From JAKFVA01 sp046155225 (lineage in GTDB: Bacteria; Pseudomonadota; Gammaproteobacteria; Burkholderiales; Burkholderiaceae_C): 22,293 nucleotides of DNA. Of this stretch, positions 14,278 to 22,072 are shown piece after piece. Position 1 is the stretch's first letter. Each line of letters opens with the position of its first letter. The notes under the pieces are model-generated. The model had not been told where the DNA came from, searched no databases, and saw only the letters and a list, made by a program, of their open reading frames with translations. The position numbers and the translations under genes are program-made. The stretch lies in contig JBJXED010000125.1 in the NCBI GenBank assembly GCA_046155225.1, positions 1 to 22,293 of the forward strand, written 5' to 3'.

Positions 14278-16668
14278 CTAGTTTTTAAACAACTCCAAAA
14301 TCCGGCTGCGCTCCTCGGCAGGCGGCAGCGGCACCGGGATGTTGCTGCCCGCGCTGTCTTCCAGGCCCACACTGGTGACGCCATTGCGGCCGGCGTACTC
14401 GTCGTAGAACCACTCGCCGCCTATATTCACCACACCTTCGGGCACGGGCCGCTCCTGCACCGCCACCCCCTTCAGTGCCGTCTCCATGAAAGTGATCCAG
14501 ATCGGCAATGCCAAGCCGCCGCCCGTTTCGCGGTCACCCAGCTTGCGCGGGTTGTCATAGCCCATCCAGACCACGGCAGCCAGGGTGGGCTGGTAGCCTG
14601 CAAACCAGGCGTCGAGCGAATCGTTGGTGGTGCCGGTTTTGCCGTAGAGGTCGGGCCGCTTCAGCGTGGCCTGGGCGCGTGCGGCGGTGCCCGAGCGCGT
14701 GACTTCCTGCAACAGGCTGCTCATCAAATAGGCGTTGCGCGCCTCAATCACGCGTGCCGAATCAGGCAGGCCAGGCGGATCTATTTGCGTCAGCACTTTG
14801 CCTGATTGATCGACGATACGCGCGATAAGGTAGGGGTTGACGCGGTAGCCGCCATTGGCAAAAACCGAATAGGCGGTGGCCATTTGGATCGGCGTGACCG
14901 AGCCCGCACCGAGCGCCATCGTCAGGTAGGGCGGGTGCTTGTCGGCGTCAAAGCCGAACTGCGCGATCCAGTCCTGCGCGTTCTGCGCGCCCACCGCTTG
15001 CAGGATGCGGATCGAGATCATGTTTTTGGACTTGGCCAGGCCGCGCCGCACCGACAAGGGGCCGTCGAAAGTGCCGTCGTAATTCTTCGGTTCCCAGGGT
15101 TGGCCACCAGTGACACCAGCATTGAAAAACAGTGGCGCATCGTTGACGATAGTGGCCGGTGTAAAGCCCTTTTCCAGCGCTGCTGAATAAATGAAGGGCT
15201 TGAAGCTCGAGCCCGGCTGGCGCCAAGCCTGCGTCACATGGTTGAACTTGTTTTTGTCAAAGTCAAAGCCGCCCACCAGCGCCCGGATGGCACCCGTGCG
15301 TGGGTCCAGCGCGACAAACGCGCCTTCAACCTCTGGCAATTGCGTGATCTCCCAAGTGCCCTTGGACGTTTTGGCCACGCGTATCACAGCCCCTGGCCGT
15401 ATTTTTATGCCGGGCGGCGCGCGCTCGGCCAAGCCTGACTGGGCTGGCCGCAAACCCTCGCCGGTAATTTCCACCGGCTCGTCATTGCGCCGGATAGCCG
15501 AGATTTTCTTGGCATTGGCTTCCAGCACTACCGCCGAAAAAATATCGCCGTTGTCGGGGTGTTCGAGCAAGACCTCATCAATCGCGTCTTCCGCCTGCCT
15601 GGGGTCGGCTGGCAGGGTGATGAATTTCTCCGGGCCGCGGTAGATCTGGCGGCGCTCGAAATCCATGATGCCCTTGCGCAGCGCGCGGTAGGCCACGCCC
15701 TGCTCGCCAGCCACCAGCGTGGTGTAGACATTCAGGCCCCGGGTGTAGGTGTCGTCGCCATACTGGGCATACACCAGCTGCCGCACCGATTCGGCCACAA
15801 ACTCGGCGTGGATGCGGTTCGCGTCAGGCCCGGTCTTGATTTTTATCTCCTGCTGCTTGGCCTGCTCGGACTGCGCGGCAGTGATGAAGCCATTGGCCTG
15901 CATCCGCTCAATGATGTGGAGCTGGCGCGAGCGGGCACGCTTGAAGTTGCTCACCGGGTTGTACGATGAAGGCGCTTTGGGCAGGCCGGCCAGCATCGCG
16001 GCTTCGGCAATGGTGATGTCCTTGAGGGGCTTGCCGAAATAAGTTTCACAGGCCGCCGCAAACCCGTAGGAGCGGTTGCCCAGGAAAATCTGGTTCATGT
16101 AGATTTCAAGAATCTGGTCTTTGCTGAGCAAATGTTCGAGCTTGAAGGTCAGCAGTACCTCGTAGATCTTGCGCGTGAGGGTGCGCTCCGAACTCAAATA
16201 GACATTGCGCGCGACCTGCATAGTGATAGTGGATGCACCTTGGCTGCGAGCACGCCCCAAGTTGGCCAATGCCGCTCGCATCACACCGATATAGTCCACG
16301 CCGCCGTGCTGGTAGAAGCGCGCATCTTCGATTGCAAGCACCGCGTCCTTCATGACCTGGGGGATGTCCTTGATGCGGGTGAGCTTGCGGCGCTCCTCGC
16401 CAAACTCTCCAATCAGGCTGCCATCGGCCGAGAAAACGCGCATCGGCAGCTTGGGGCGGTAGTCCAGCAGTTCGGAGATGTCAGGCAAATTCGGGTAAGC
16501 CACGGCCAGTGCCACCGCCAAGGCCAGCACTGCGGCCAGAATGGCCGCGCCAGCCAAGCCCATCAAGGCGAGCAGCCCGCGCAAGACACGCCTGGCCCAG
16601 ACCAAATGCGGCTTGGCAGAAGTGTCAGATTCGCTGGGCGGGGCTGCGGCGACGGGGTCAGAAGGCAT
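14278..16668 (-). CDS. mrcA: Penicillin-binding protein 1A, bifunctional transglycosylase/transpeptidase
   Basis: A 796-residue class A PBP. A short cytoplasmic tail and one membrane helix (about 27-58) precede the GT51 transglycosylase domain (about 75-250), with catalytic Glu114 in IEDARFYQHGG and the motifs QGASTITMQVARN (143-155) and KILE/QILEIYMNQIFLG-type segment (185-197). The OB-like linker (about 320-445) comes next. The transpeptidase domain has the nucleophile motif S487-S-F-K490, SKN (547-549) and KTGT (677-680). All catalytic residues are intact. It polymerises and cross-links peptidoglycan at the inner membrane's outer face. Divergence from pilMNOPQ is a conserved arrangement, seen also as mrcA-hofMNOPQ in E. 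coli. No Shine-Dalgarno is obvious before the ATG at 16668. Confidence 0.96.
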   Translation of the reverse strand: MPSDPVAAAPPSESDTSAKPHLVWARRVLRGLLALMGLAGAAILAAVLALAVALAVAYPNLPDISELLDYRPKLPMRVFSADGSLIGEFGEERRKLTRIKDIPQVMKDAVLAIEDARFYQHGGVDYIGVMRAALANLGRARSQGASTITMQVARNVYLSSERTLTRKIYEVLLTFKLEHLLSKDQILEIYMNQIFLGNRSYGFAAACETYFGKPLKDITIAEAAMLAGLPKAPSSYNPVSNFKRARSRQLHIIERMQANGFITAAQSEQAKQQEIKIKTGPDANRIHAEFVAESVRQLVYAQYGDDTYTRGLNVYTTLVAGEQGVAYRALRKGIMDFERRQIYRGPEKFITLPADPRQAEDAIDEVLLEHPDNGDIFSAVVLEANAKKISAIRRNDEPVEITGEGLRPAQSGLAERAPPGIKIRPGAVIRVAKTSKGTWEITQLPEVEGAFVALDPRTGAIRALVGGFDFDKNKFNHVTQAWRQPGSSFKPFIYSAALEKGFTPATIVNDAPLFFNAGVTGGQPWEPKNYDGTFDGPLSVRRGLAKSKNMISIRILQAVGAQNAQDWIAQFGFDADKHPPYLTMALGAGSVTPIQMATAYSVFANGGYRVNPYLIARIVDQSGKVLTQIDPPGLPDSARVIEARNAYLMSSLLQEVTRSGTAARAQATLKRPDLYGKTGTTNDSLDAWFAGYQPTLAAVVWMGYDNPRKLGDRETGGGLALPIWITFMETALKGVAVQERPVPEGVVNIGGEWFYDEYAGRNGVTSVGLEDSAGSNIPVPLPPAEERSRILELFKN

Positions 16669-16851
16669 GGGGGCAGGGTGCTAAAGCAGCTAAAAAGGGT
16701 GGAAATTGTGCGTCATGGACTGGCGCTAGTATGAAGAAAATTTTGCAGTGCAGGCCAATGTGCATGCGTGCAAGGCTACGGCACCTGCCGATTTGCGAGG
16801 ATAACGTCGGATTTTGGCAACGCCTATTTCGGGTAAAAATAGAAAAAATCT

Positions 16852-16880
16852 TTGCGTGACAAAGTGCTTACTGATAGCAT
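16852..16880 (+). promoter_or_regulatory. Candidate sigma70 promoter for pilMNOPQ
   Basis: TTGCGT (16852-16857) and TAGCAT (16875-16880) are separated by 17 bases. The -35 keeps the TTG core and the -10 keeps TA---AT at four of six positions. The predicted start is near 16887, giving a leader of about 40 bases before the TTG at 16927. It is the best sigma70-like match in the gap, but still moderate. Confidence 0.35.
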
Positions 16881-16885
16881 TGAAG

Positions 16886-16900
16886 TAACTTCTTAAGTTA
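16886..16900. repeat. Short palindrome at the predicted pilM transcript start
   Basis: TAACTT (16886-16891) and AAGTTA (16895-16900) are perfect inverted arms around CTT. The palindrome sits exactly where the candidate pilM promoter would start transcription. It could be a repressor half-site pair or a 5' hairpin; the arms are only 6 bases and AT-rich, so chance is possible. Confidence 0.35.
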
Positions 16901-16926
16901 TTTCAACCACTGGTTTGGGGCTGAGC

Positions 16927-18006
16927 TTGATTTCTCTGGAATCTTTATTCAACCGTCAGTCGCCGCCTTTGCTGGGGCTGGACATCAGTTCGTCCAGCGT
17001 CAAGCTGGTTGAGTTGGGGCGCAACAAGGACGGCGGCTATGTGCTCGAGCGCTGCGCGATTGAGCCGCTCGAGCGCGGCTGGATCGCTGAGGGCAACGTC
17101 GAGAAATTTGACGAAGTTGCCGACGCTATGCGCAGGCTCGTCAAAAAAAGCGGCACGCGTACGAAAAATGTGGCGATGGCTTTGCCGCCTTCGGCCGTGA
17201 TCACCAAAAAAATTGTCCTGCCGGGTGGCCTGAGCGACCAAGAACTCGAAGTGCAGGTCGAGGTGGAGGCCAACCAGTACATTCCGTTTTCGCTGGAAGA
17301 GGTGAGCCTGGACTTTTGCGTGGTCGGCCCCAGTGCCACTTCCTCTGGCGACGTCGAGGTACTGATCGCGGCCTCGCGCAAAGAAAAGGTGCAGGACCGC
17401 CAGGGGCTGGCCGAAGCGGCGGGCCTCAAGCCGGTGATCATTGACGTCGAGTCATACTCTTCACGGCTGGCTGCACGGCGTTTGATTCAGGCCTTGCCGG
17501 GTGGCGGCACCGACACCATGGTGGCCTTGTTTGAAGTGGGCGCCTTCACCACCAGCATGCAGGTAATGCGCAATGATGACGTGCTCTATGACCGCGACCA
17601 GGCTTTCGGAGGTGCCCAGCTCACGCAACTGATCGTCAGGCAATATGGTTTTTCGCCCGAAGAAGCCGAAACCAAAAAGCGCAATGGCGATTTGCCAGAA
17701 GATTATGAAACCGGTGTACTCAGGCCCTTTGTGGAGAGTATTTCGGAAGAAATTGGCCGGGCGCTGAATTTCTTTTTTACCAGTACACCGCACAACAAGG
17801 TGGACCACATCATGCTGGCTGGCGGCTCTGCGGCCTTGCCGGGATTGACCGAGTCGGTTACCCGGCAATCGTCTTTTGTCTGCAGCTTGCTCAACCCCTT
17901 TGAGGGCATGGAAATCGGTGCGGCCATCCGGGAGAAGAAAATCCGCCGCGAAGCGCCTTCCTACCTGACCTCTTGCGGCTTGGCGATGCGGAGGTTCATG
18001 TCGTGA
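16927..18006 (+). CDS. pilM: Type IV pilus assembly protein PilM
   Basis: A 359-residue cytoplasmic actin-like ATPase-fold protein (FtsA/MreB relative). The N-terminal phosphate-1 loop is LLGLDISSSSVKLVEL (15-30). Other family features are LPPSAVITKKIVLPGGL, the VEVEANQYIPF segment, GAFTTSMQV (phosphate 2) and MLAGGSAALPGL (adenosine motif) near the C-terminus. PilM recruits PilN through the latter's N-terminal peptide and links the pilus motor to the envelope complex. The start is taken as TTG 16927, giving the usual MISL beginning, with GGGG six bases upstream; an in-frame TTG at 16915 is the alternative. It overlaps pilN by 4 bases (GTGA). First gene of pilMNOPQ. Confidence 0.94.
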   Translation: MISLESLFNRQSPPLLGLDISSSSVKLVELGRNKDGGYVLERCAIEPLERGWIAEGNVEKFDEVADAMRRLVKKSGTRTKNVAMALPPSAVITKKIVLPGGLSDQELEVQVEVEANQYIPFSLEEVSLDFCVVGPSATSSGDVEVLIAASRKEKVQDRQGLAEAAGLKPVIIDVESYSSRLAARRLIQALPGGGTDTMVALFEVGAFTTSMQVMRNDDVLYDRDQAFGGAQLTQLIVRQYGFSPEEAETKKRNGDLPEDYETGVLRPFVESISEEIGRALNFFFTSTPHNKVDHIMLAGGSAALPGLTESVTRQSSFVCSLLNPFEGMEIGAAIREKKIRREAPSYLTSCGLAMRRFMS

Positions 18007-18656
18007 TCCTGATTAACCTGTTGCCCCACCGCGAGGCTGCCAGAAAGCGCGCCAAAGAAGCTTTTTTCGTGGCCTTGGCCATCGCGGCTTTGGTCGGCGG
18101 GGCCATTGCAGGCAGCATTTTCCTGTGGTTTCAAAATGAAATTTCGCTCCAGCAGTCCAAGAATTCTTTTTTGACGGCTGAAGTCAGCAAGCTCGACGCG
18201 CAGATCAAAGACATCGAGGTGCTTCAGACCGAGATCGCTGCCTTGCGTGCCCGTCAGCAAGCGGTGGAAGATTTGCAGTCGGACCGGAATTTGCCGGTGT
18301 ACTTGCTCAATGAACTGGTCAAGGTGCTGCCAGACGGCGTGATCATTGCCAGCATGAAGCAGGACAACCAGACGGTAGAGATCAAAGGGTTGGCGCAATC
18401 CAACGAAAGAATTGCCGAGTTGCTGCGCAACCTTGGCAACAACAGTCCTTGGCTTACCAAGCCTGTGCTGATTGAAATTGTGGCTGCCAATATTGCAATC
18501 AGCCCCAAGGAGCAGCGCCGGGTGGCCAGTTTCACCATGAAAGCCGATTTGATACGGGCTAGCCAATTAACCAAGGCGGCTGCTGCTGCCAGCGCGGCGG
18601 CAGCAGCCAAGTCCGCTGCCAGCGCGGCCAAACCCGCATCCGCCGCGAAGACCTGA
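18003..18656 (+). CDS. pilN: Type IV pilus assembly protein PilN
   Basis: A 217-residue bitopic inner-membrane protein. The N-terminal MILINLLPHRE holds the INLLP peptide that docks in the PilM groove. One helix (about 21-43) is followed by a coiled coil (about 46-90) and a ferredoxin-like periplasmic domain (about 95-185) that pairs with PilO. The GTG start at 18003 overlaps the pilM stop; the frame upstream lies inside pilM. The last 28 residues (190-217) are almost only Ala, Ser and Lys and are encoded by a GC-rich internally repeated stretch, so the tail length probably varies between strains. Ten bases separate it from pilO. Confidence 0.93.
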   Translation: MILINLLPHREAARKRAKEAFFVALAIAALVGGAIAGSIFLWFQNEISLQQSKNSFLTAEVSKLDAQIKDIEVLQTEIAALRARQQAVEDLQSDRNLPVYLLNELVKVLPDGVIIASMKQDNQTVEIKGLAQSNERIAELLRNLGNNSPWLTKPVLIEIVAANIAISPKEQRRVASFTMKADLIRASQLTKAAAAASAAAAAKSAASAAKPASAAKT

Positions 18657-18666
18657 GCCTACGCAC

Positions 18667-19353
18667 ATGGCGACACTACCCAAATCCAAACCCAAATTTG
18701 ATTTCGCTGCGGCGCAACAGCAGTTGTTGGCGCAATTTCGCGGGCTTAATCCGAATGACCCATCCACCTGGCCCTTGCTCCCGCGTCTGGGGCTGTGCCT
18801 GCTGGCGGCCGCCGCCATTGTGGGCGCACTCTGGTTTCTTTGGATCGTTGGCTCCAGCGACCAATTGACCGCTGAGCAGGCCAAAGAAACGCAGTTGCGC
18901 GATACCTACCAGAAAAAACTGGCGCAAGCCGTCAACCTCGAAGTGTTGAAAAAGCAGCGCGAGCAAGTTCAGCAGTACGTGACGCAACTTGAAAAGCAAC
19001 TGCCCAGCAAGGCCGAGATGGATGCCTTGCTGTCTGACATCAACCAAGCAGGTTTGGGCCGCAGTTTGCAGTTTGAATCATTCAAGCCGGGTGTGGTCAG
19101 CGTGAAAGAGTACTACGCCGAGTTGCCGATTGCGATCAAGGTGACTGGCCGCTACCACGACATGGGTTCGTTTGCGTCCGACATCGCCAATTTATCGCGC
19201 ATCGTCACGCTCAACAACTTAATCTTGCTTCCGAGCAAGGAGGCTGGGAGTCTGACCATGGAGGCCACCGCAAAAACCTTCCGTTACCTGGACCCTGAAG
19301 AAGTTGCGGCCCAGCGCAAGGCGGCCGCACCCGCCGCGAAGGCCAAAAAATGA
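18667..19353 (+). CDS. pilO: Type IV pilus assembly protein PilO
   Basis: A 228-residue bitopic inner-membrane protein. About 40 cytoplasmic residues lead into one helix (41-62), a coiled coil (about 66-115) with LEKQLPSKAEMDALLSDI, and a ferredoxin-like periplasmic domain containing the family blocks FESFKPGVVSVKEYYAELPI, VTGRYHDMGSFASDIANL and RIVTLNNL. It forms a heterodimer with PilN and binds PilP. The C-terminus is an Ala/Lys tail, as in PilN. Its stop overlaps the pilP ATG (ATGA, 19350-19353). Confidence 0.94.
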   Translation: MATLPKSKPKFDFAAAQQQLLAQFRGLNPNDPSTWPLLPRLGLCLLAAAAIVGALWFLWIVGSSDQLTAEQAKETQLRDTYQKKLAQAVNLEVLKKQREQVQQYVTQLEKQLPSKAEMDALLSDINQAGLGRSLQFESFKPGVVSVKEYYAELPIAIKVTGRYHDMGSFASDIANLSRIVTLNNLILLPSKEAGSLTMEATAKTFRYLDPEEVAAQRKAAAPAAKAKK

Positions 19354-19889
19354 AGCCCTATTTCGTTGTTGTTGCCTGCAGCGCTGCTTTGTTCCTGTCT
19401 GCCTGCACCGCGTCAGACAAAGAAGAGCTGGATGCCTGGATCAAGGAGCAAAACGCCCGCTCCAAGCCCAAGGTGCCGCCCTTGCCGGAACCCAAGAAAT
19501 TCACCCCCGAGTTGTATGAGCAAGAGAGCCAGACAGATCCATTCAGCAACCAGAAACTGACCCAGGCGCTCAAGCGTGAAGCTACCCAGGCCAGCGCCAA
19601 TGTCGCCTTGATCAACCCTGAGCTGTCGCGCAGGAAAGAGATTCTGGAGAGCTTCCCGCTCGATGCCATCGCCATGGTGGGCAGTTTGGTACAGGCGGGC
19701 CAACCGGTTGCACTCGTCAAAGTGGATGGCTTGCTCTACCAAGTCAAGCCGGGCAGCTACCTTGGGCAAAACTACGGGCGGGTTATGAAAATCACTGAAA
19801 CCGAAGTGTCGTTGCGAGAAATTGTGCAGGACTCTGGTGGTGAATGGATCGAGCGTGGCGCTACTTTGCCATTGATTGAGGGAAAATAA
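19350..19889 (+). CDS. pilP: Type IV pilus assembly lipoprotein PilP
   Basis: A 179-residue lipoprotein. The lipobox LSAC has the acylated cysteine at 19. A disordered Pro/Lys-rich segment (about 24-75) is the part that binds PilN/PilO in homologues. The C-terminal beta-domain (about 95-175) has LDAIAMVGSL, VDGLLYQVKPGSYLGQNYGRV and ITETEVSLREIVQD, matching the HR domain that contacts PilQ. It is inner-membrane anchored and bridges to the secretin. It is coupled to pilO by overlap and ends 2 bases before the pilQ ATG, whose ribosome site (GAGG) lies inside its last codons. Confidence 0.95.
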   Translation: MKPYFVVVACSAALFLSACTASDKEELDAWIKEQNARSKPKVPPLPEPKKFTPELYEQESQTDPFSNQKLTQALKREATQASANVALINPELSRRKEILESFPLDAIAMVGSLVQAGQPVALVKVDGLLYQVKPGSYLGQNYGRVMKITETEVSLREIVQDSGGEWIERGATLPLIEGK

Positions 19890-19891
19890 TT

Positions 19892-22021
19892 ATGCACATC
19901 CGAAAAACGACTTCCTGGCTGCGCACGGCGCTGTTGGCATTGCTGACAGCGCTGGCTGCCTTCGGCGCTCAAGCCCAAAACGTGATTGAGGCGGTCAGTG
20001 GCTCACTGGTCGGGGGCAGCGAATTGATCAGGGTCGATTTTTCGCAACCGCTGGCAGCGTTGCCCGCCGGTTTCCTGGTGCAATCGCCCGCCAGGATTGC
20101 GCTTGATTTGCCGGGTGCTTCCAATGGCCTGGGCCGCTCTCTGGTCGACATCAACCAGGGCAACCTGCGCTCGGTCAATGTGGTGCAAGCGGGTGACAGG
20201 ACGCGCCTGGTGCTCAACCTCAAACAGGCCACCACCTACAAAACACAAATTCAAGGCAAATCGCTCTTGATTTCGCTCGACAGCGTGGGTACGGCGGCAC
20301 CCGCCGCAGCCACCAGCCCGGTGTTTGCCGAAAGCCGCAATCAGGACACTCAGCCGCTCAAAGACATTGACTTTCGCCGTGGCCTGGAGAACTCCGGCAA
20401 GGTCGTAGTTGATCTGGCCAGCAGCCAGGTGGGCGTGGACATCAAGCAACAAGGCCAGAGCCTCGTGGTGGAGTTTTTGAAATCCAGCCTGTCAGAGGGG
20501 CTGCGCAGGCGTCTTGACGTAACGGACTTTGGCACGCCGATCCAGACCGTTACGACCTTCCAGGTCGGTGACCGGGTGCGCATGGTGATTGAGCCCAAAG
20601 GTGCCTGGGAGCACAGTGCCTACCAGAGTGACAACCAGTTCGTGGTGGAAGTGCGCCAGCTCAAGCTCGACAGCTCCAAGCTCACGCAGGGCAAGGGTTA
20701 CAACGGCGAAAAACTTTCGCTCAGCTTCCAGAACATTGAAGTGCGTTCGCTGCTGCAAGTCATTGCCGACTTCACCAATTTCAACATCGTGACGTCTGAC
20801 ACCGTCTCCGGTGCCGTGACACTGCGTCTCAAAGACGTGCCGTGGGACCAGGCACTTGACATTATTTTGCAGTCCAAGGGCCTGGGCATGCGCAAGAACG
20901 GCAATGTCATCACGATTGCCCCCAAAGATGAAATTGCGGCCAAGGAAAAGCTGGATTTGGAGTCACTGGCGTCCATTCAAAACCTGGAGCCCCTGCGGAC
21001 CCAAGCCTTCCAGCTCAACTACGCCAAGGCACCGGCGGTGGCTGCGCAATTGCGCGCGGGCGGCACCGGGCCCAGCAGCGAAGGCCGGATTCTCAGCCTG
21101 CGCGGCAGTGTCATTGCCGAGCCGCGCACCAACCAGCTTTTCGTGACCGACATTTCTTCCCGGCTGGAGCAGGTGCAGCAACTGATCTCCAAGGTCGATA
21201 TTGCCATCCGGCAAGTGCTGATAGAGGCCCGCATCGTCGAGGCGTCTGACAGTTTCGGCAAGTCGCTCGGTGTGCGTCTGGGCGGGAGTGACTTGCGCGC
21301 CCTGCGCGGGGGTGACGCGGGCTACAGCCTTGGCAATGGCAGCCGCGTGGCTTTTGGCGGGACTTACAACGCCGTCTCTGGCACCACCCTCGAATCCAAC
21401 GCCACACTCGACACTAACAACACCACCTTTTTGAACCTGCCCGCAGTGGGCCAGGGCGGTTTCAGCCCCGCGACGTTTGCGGTATCGCTGTTCAGCTCGG
21501 CCGCCAACCGATTTTTGAACCTGGAATTGTCCGCGCTGGAGGCAGACGGCAAGGGCAAGCTGGTCTCCAGCCCCCGCGTGGTCACGGCGGATGGCACCAA
21601 AGCCTTGATCGAGCAGGGTACGGAGTTCCCGTTCCAGCAAGCCACATCCAGTGGCGCCACCTCGGTCGCGTTCCGCCGGGCTACCTTAAAGCTTGAAGTC
21701 ACGCCGCAAATCACGCCCGAAGGCAATATCATTCTGGACCTCGACATCGCCAACGACACCCGCGGCGAGACCACGGCTGCCGGCATCGCCATCAACACCC
21801 GCAACATCAAAACCCAGGTGCTGGTAGAAAACGGCGGCACCGTGGTGATCGGCGGCATCTTCACACTGGACGATTCAGAGACCGAGACCAAGGTGCCTTT
21901 CCTCGGTGACCTGCCGGTGGCCGGCAACCTGTTCAAAACCCGCTCCAGGGCCACCCGCAAGTCCGAGATGCTGTTTTTCATCACCCCCAAAACCATTGCC
22001 GACCGCACCGCCGCCCGGTAA
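19892..22021 (+). CDS. pilQ: Type IV pilus secretin PilQ
   Basis: A 709-residue outer-membrane secretin. The signal peptide (1-28) ends AQA before QN. Two AMIN domains (about 31-130 and 155-250) bind peptidoglycan. The STN/N0 domain (about 270-340) shows SLSFQNIEVRSLLQVIADF, and an N1 domain (about 370-440) carries the AEPRTNQLFVTD segment. The secretin barrel (about 450-705) has RQVLIEARIVEA, LVSSPRVVTADGTKALIEQG, VTPQITPEGNIILDL and the C-terminal signature VENGGTVVIGGIF...PFLGDLPVAGNLFK. It forms the oligomeric pore for the pilus and for DNA uptake where present. GAGG nine bases before the ATG is a good ribosome site. Complete and without obvious anomalies. Confidence 0.96.
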   Translation: MHIRKTTSWLRTALLALLTALAAFGAQAQNVIEAVSGSLVGGSELIRVDFSQPLAALPAGFLVQSPARIALDLPGASNGLGRSLVDINQGNLRSVNVVQAGDRTRLVLNLKQATTYKTQIQGKSLLISLDSVGTAAPAAATSPVFAESRNQDTQPLKDIDFRRGLENSGKVVVDLASSQVGVDIKQQGQSLVVEFLKSSLSEGLRRRLDVTDFGTPIQTVTTFQVGDRVRMVIEPKGAWEHSAYQSDNQFVVEVRQLKLDSSKLTQGKGYNGEKLSLSFQNIEVRSLLQVIADFTNFNIVTSDTVSGAVTLRLKDVPWDQALDIILQSKGLGMRKNGNVITIAPKDEIAAKEKLDLESLASIQNLEPLRTQAFQLNYAKAPAVAAQLRAGGTGPSSEGRILSLRGSVIAEPRTNQLFVTDISSRLEQVQQLISKVDIAIRQVLIEARIVEASDSFGKSLGVRLGGSDLRALRGGDAGYSLGNGSRVAFGGTYNAVSGTTLESNATLDTNNTTFLNLPAVGQGGFSPATFAVSLFSSAANRFLNLELSALEADGKGKLVSSPRVVTADGTKALIEQGTEFPFQQATSSGATSVAFRRATLKLEVTPQITPEGNIILDLDIANDTRGETTAAGIAINTRNIKTQVLVENGGTVVIGGIFTLDDSETETKVPFLGDLPVAGNLFKTRSRATRKSEMLFFITPKTIADRTAAR

Positions 22022-22072
22022 TTGCGGCGTCACTGAACCGCTTTCTAATTTGCTTTTTCCATGAGGACTTCA

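Larger units (their letters stand above)
16669..16926. other. mrcA-pilM divergent intergenic region
   Basis: A 258-base non-coding gap serving two divergent operons, clearly more AT-rich toward the pilM side. It holds a candidate pilM promoter and a small palindrome, listed separately. No ORF with protein-like composition and no terminator hairpin is present. On the mrcA side I see only weak -10-like words and no assignable promoter. I looked for a sigma54 site (GG-N10-GC) and found none with correct spacing. Confidence 0.7.

Noticed and set aside
16791..16820. Possible sigma54 site (GGCAC...TTTGC) upstream of pilM
   Set aside because: The GG and GC doublets are 15 bases apart start to start instead of the required 12.
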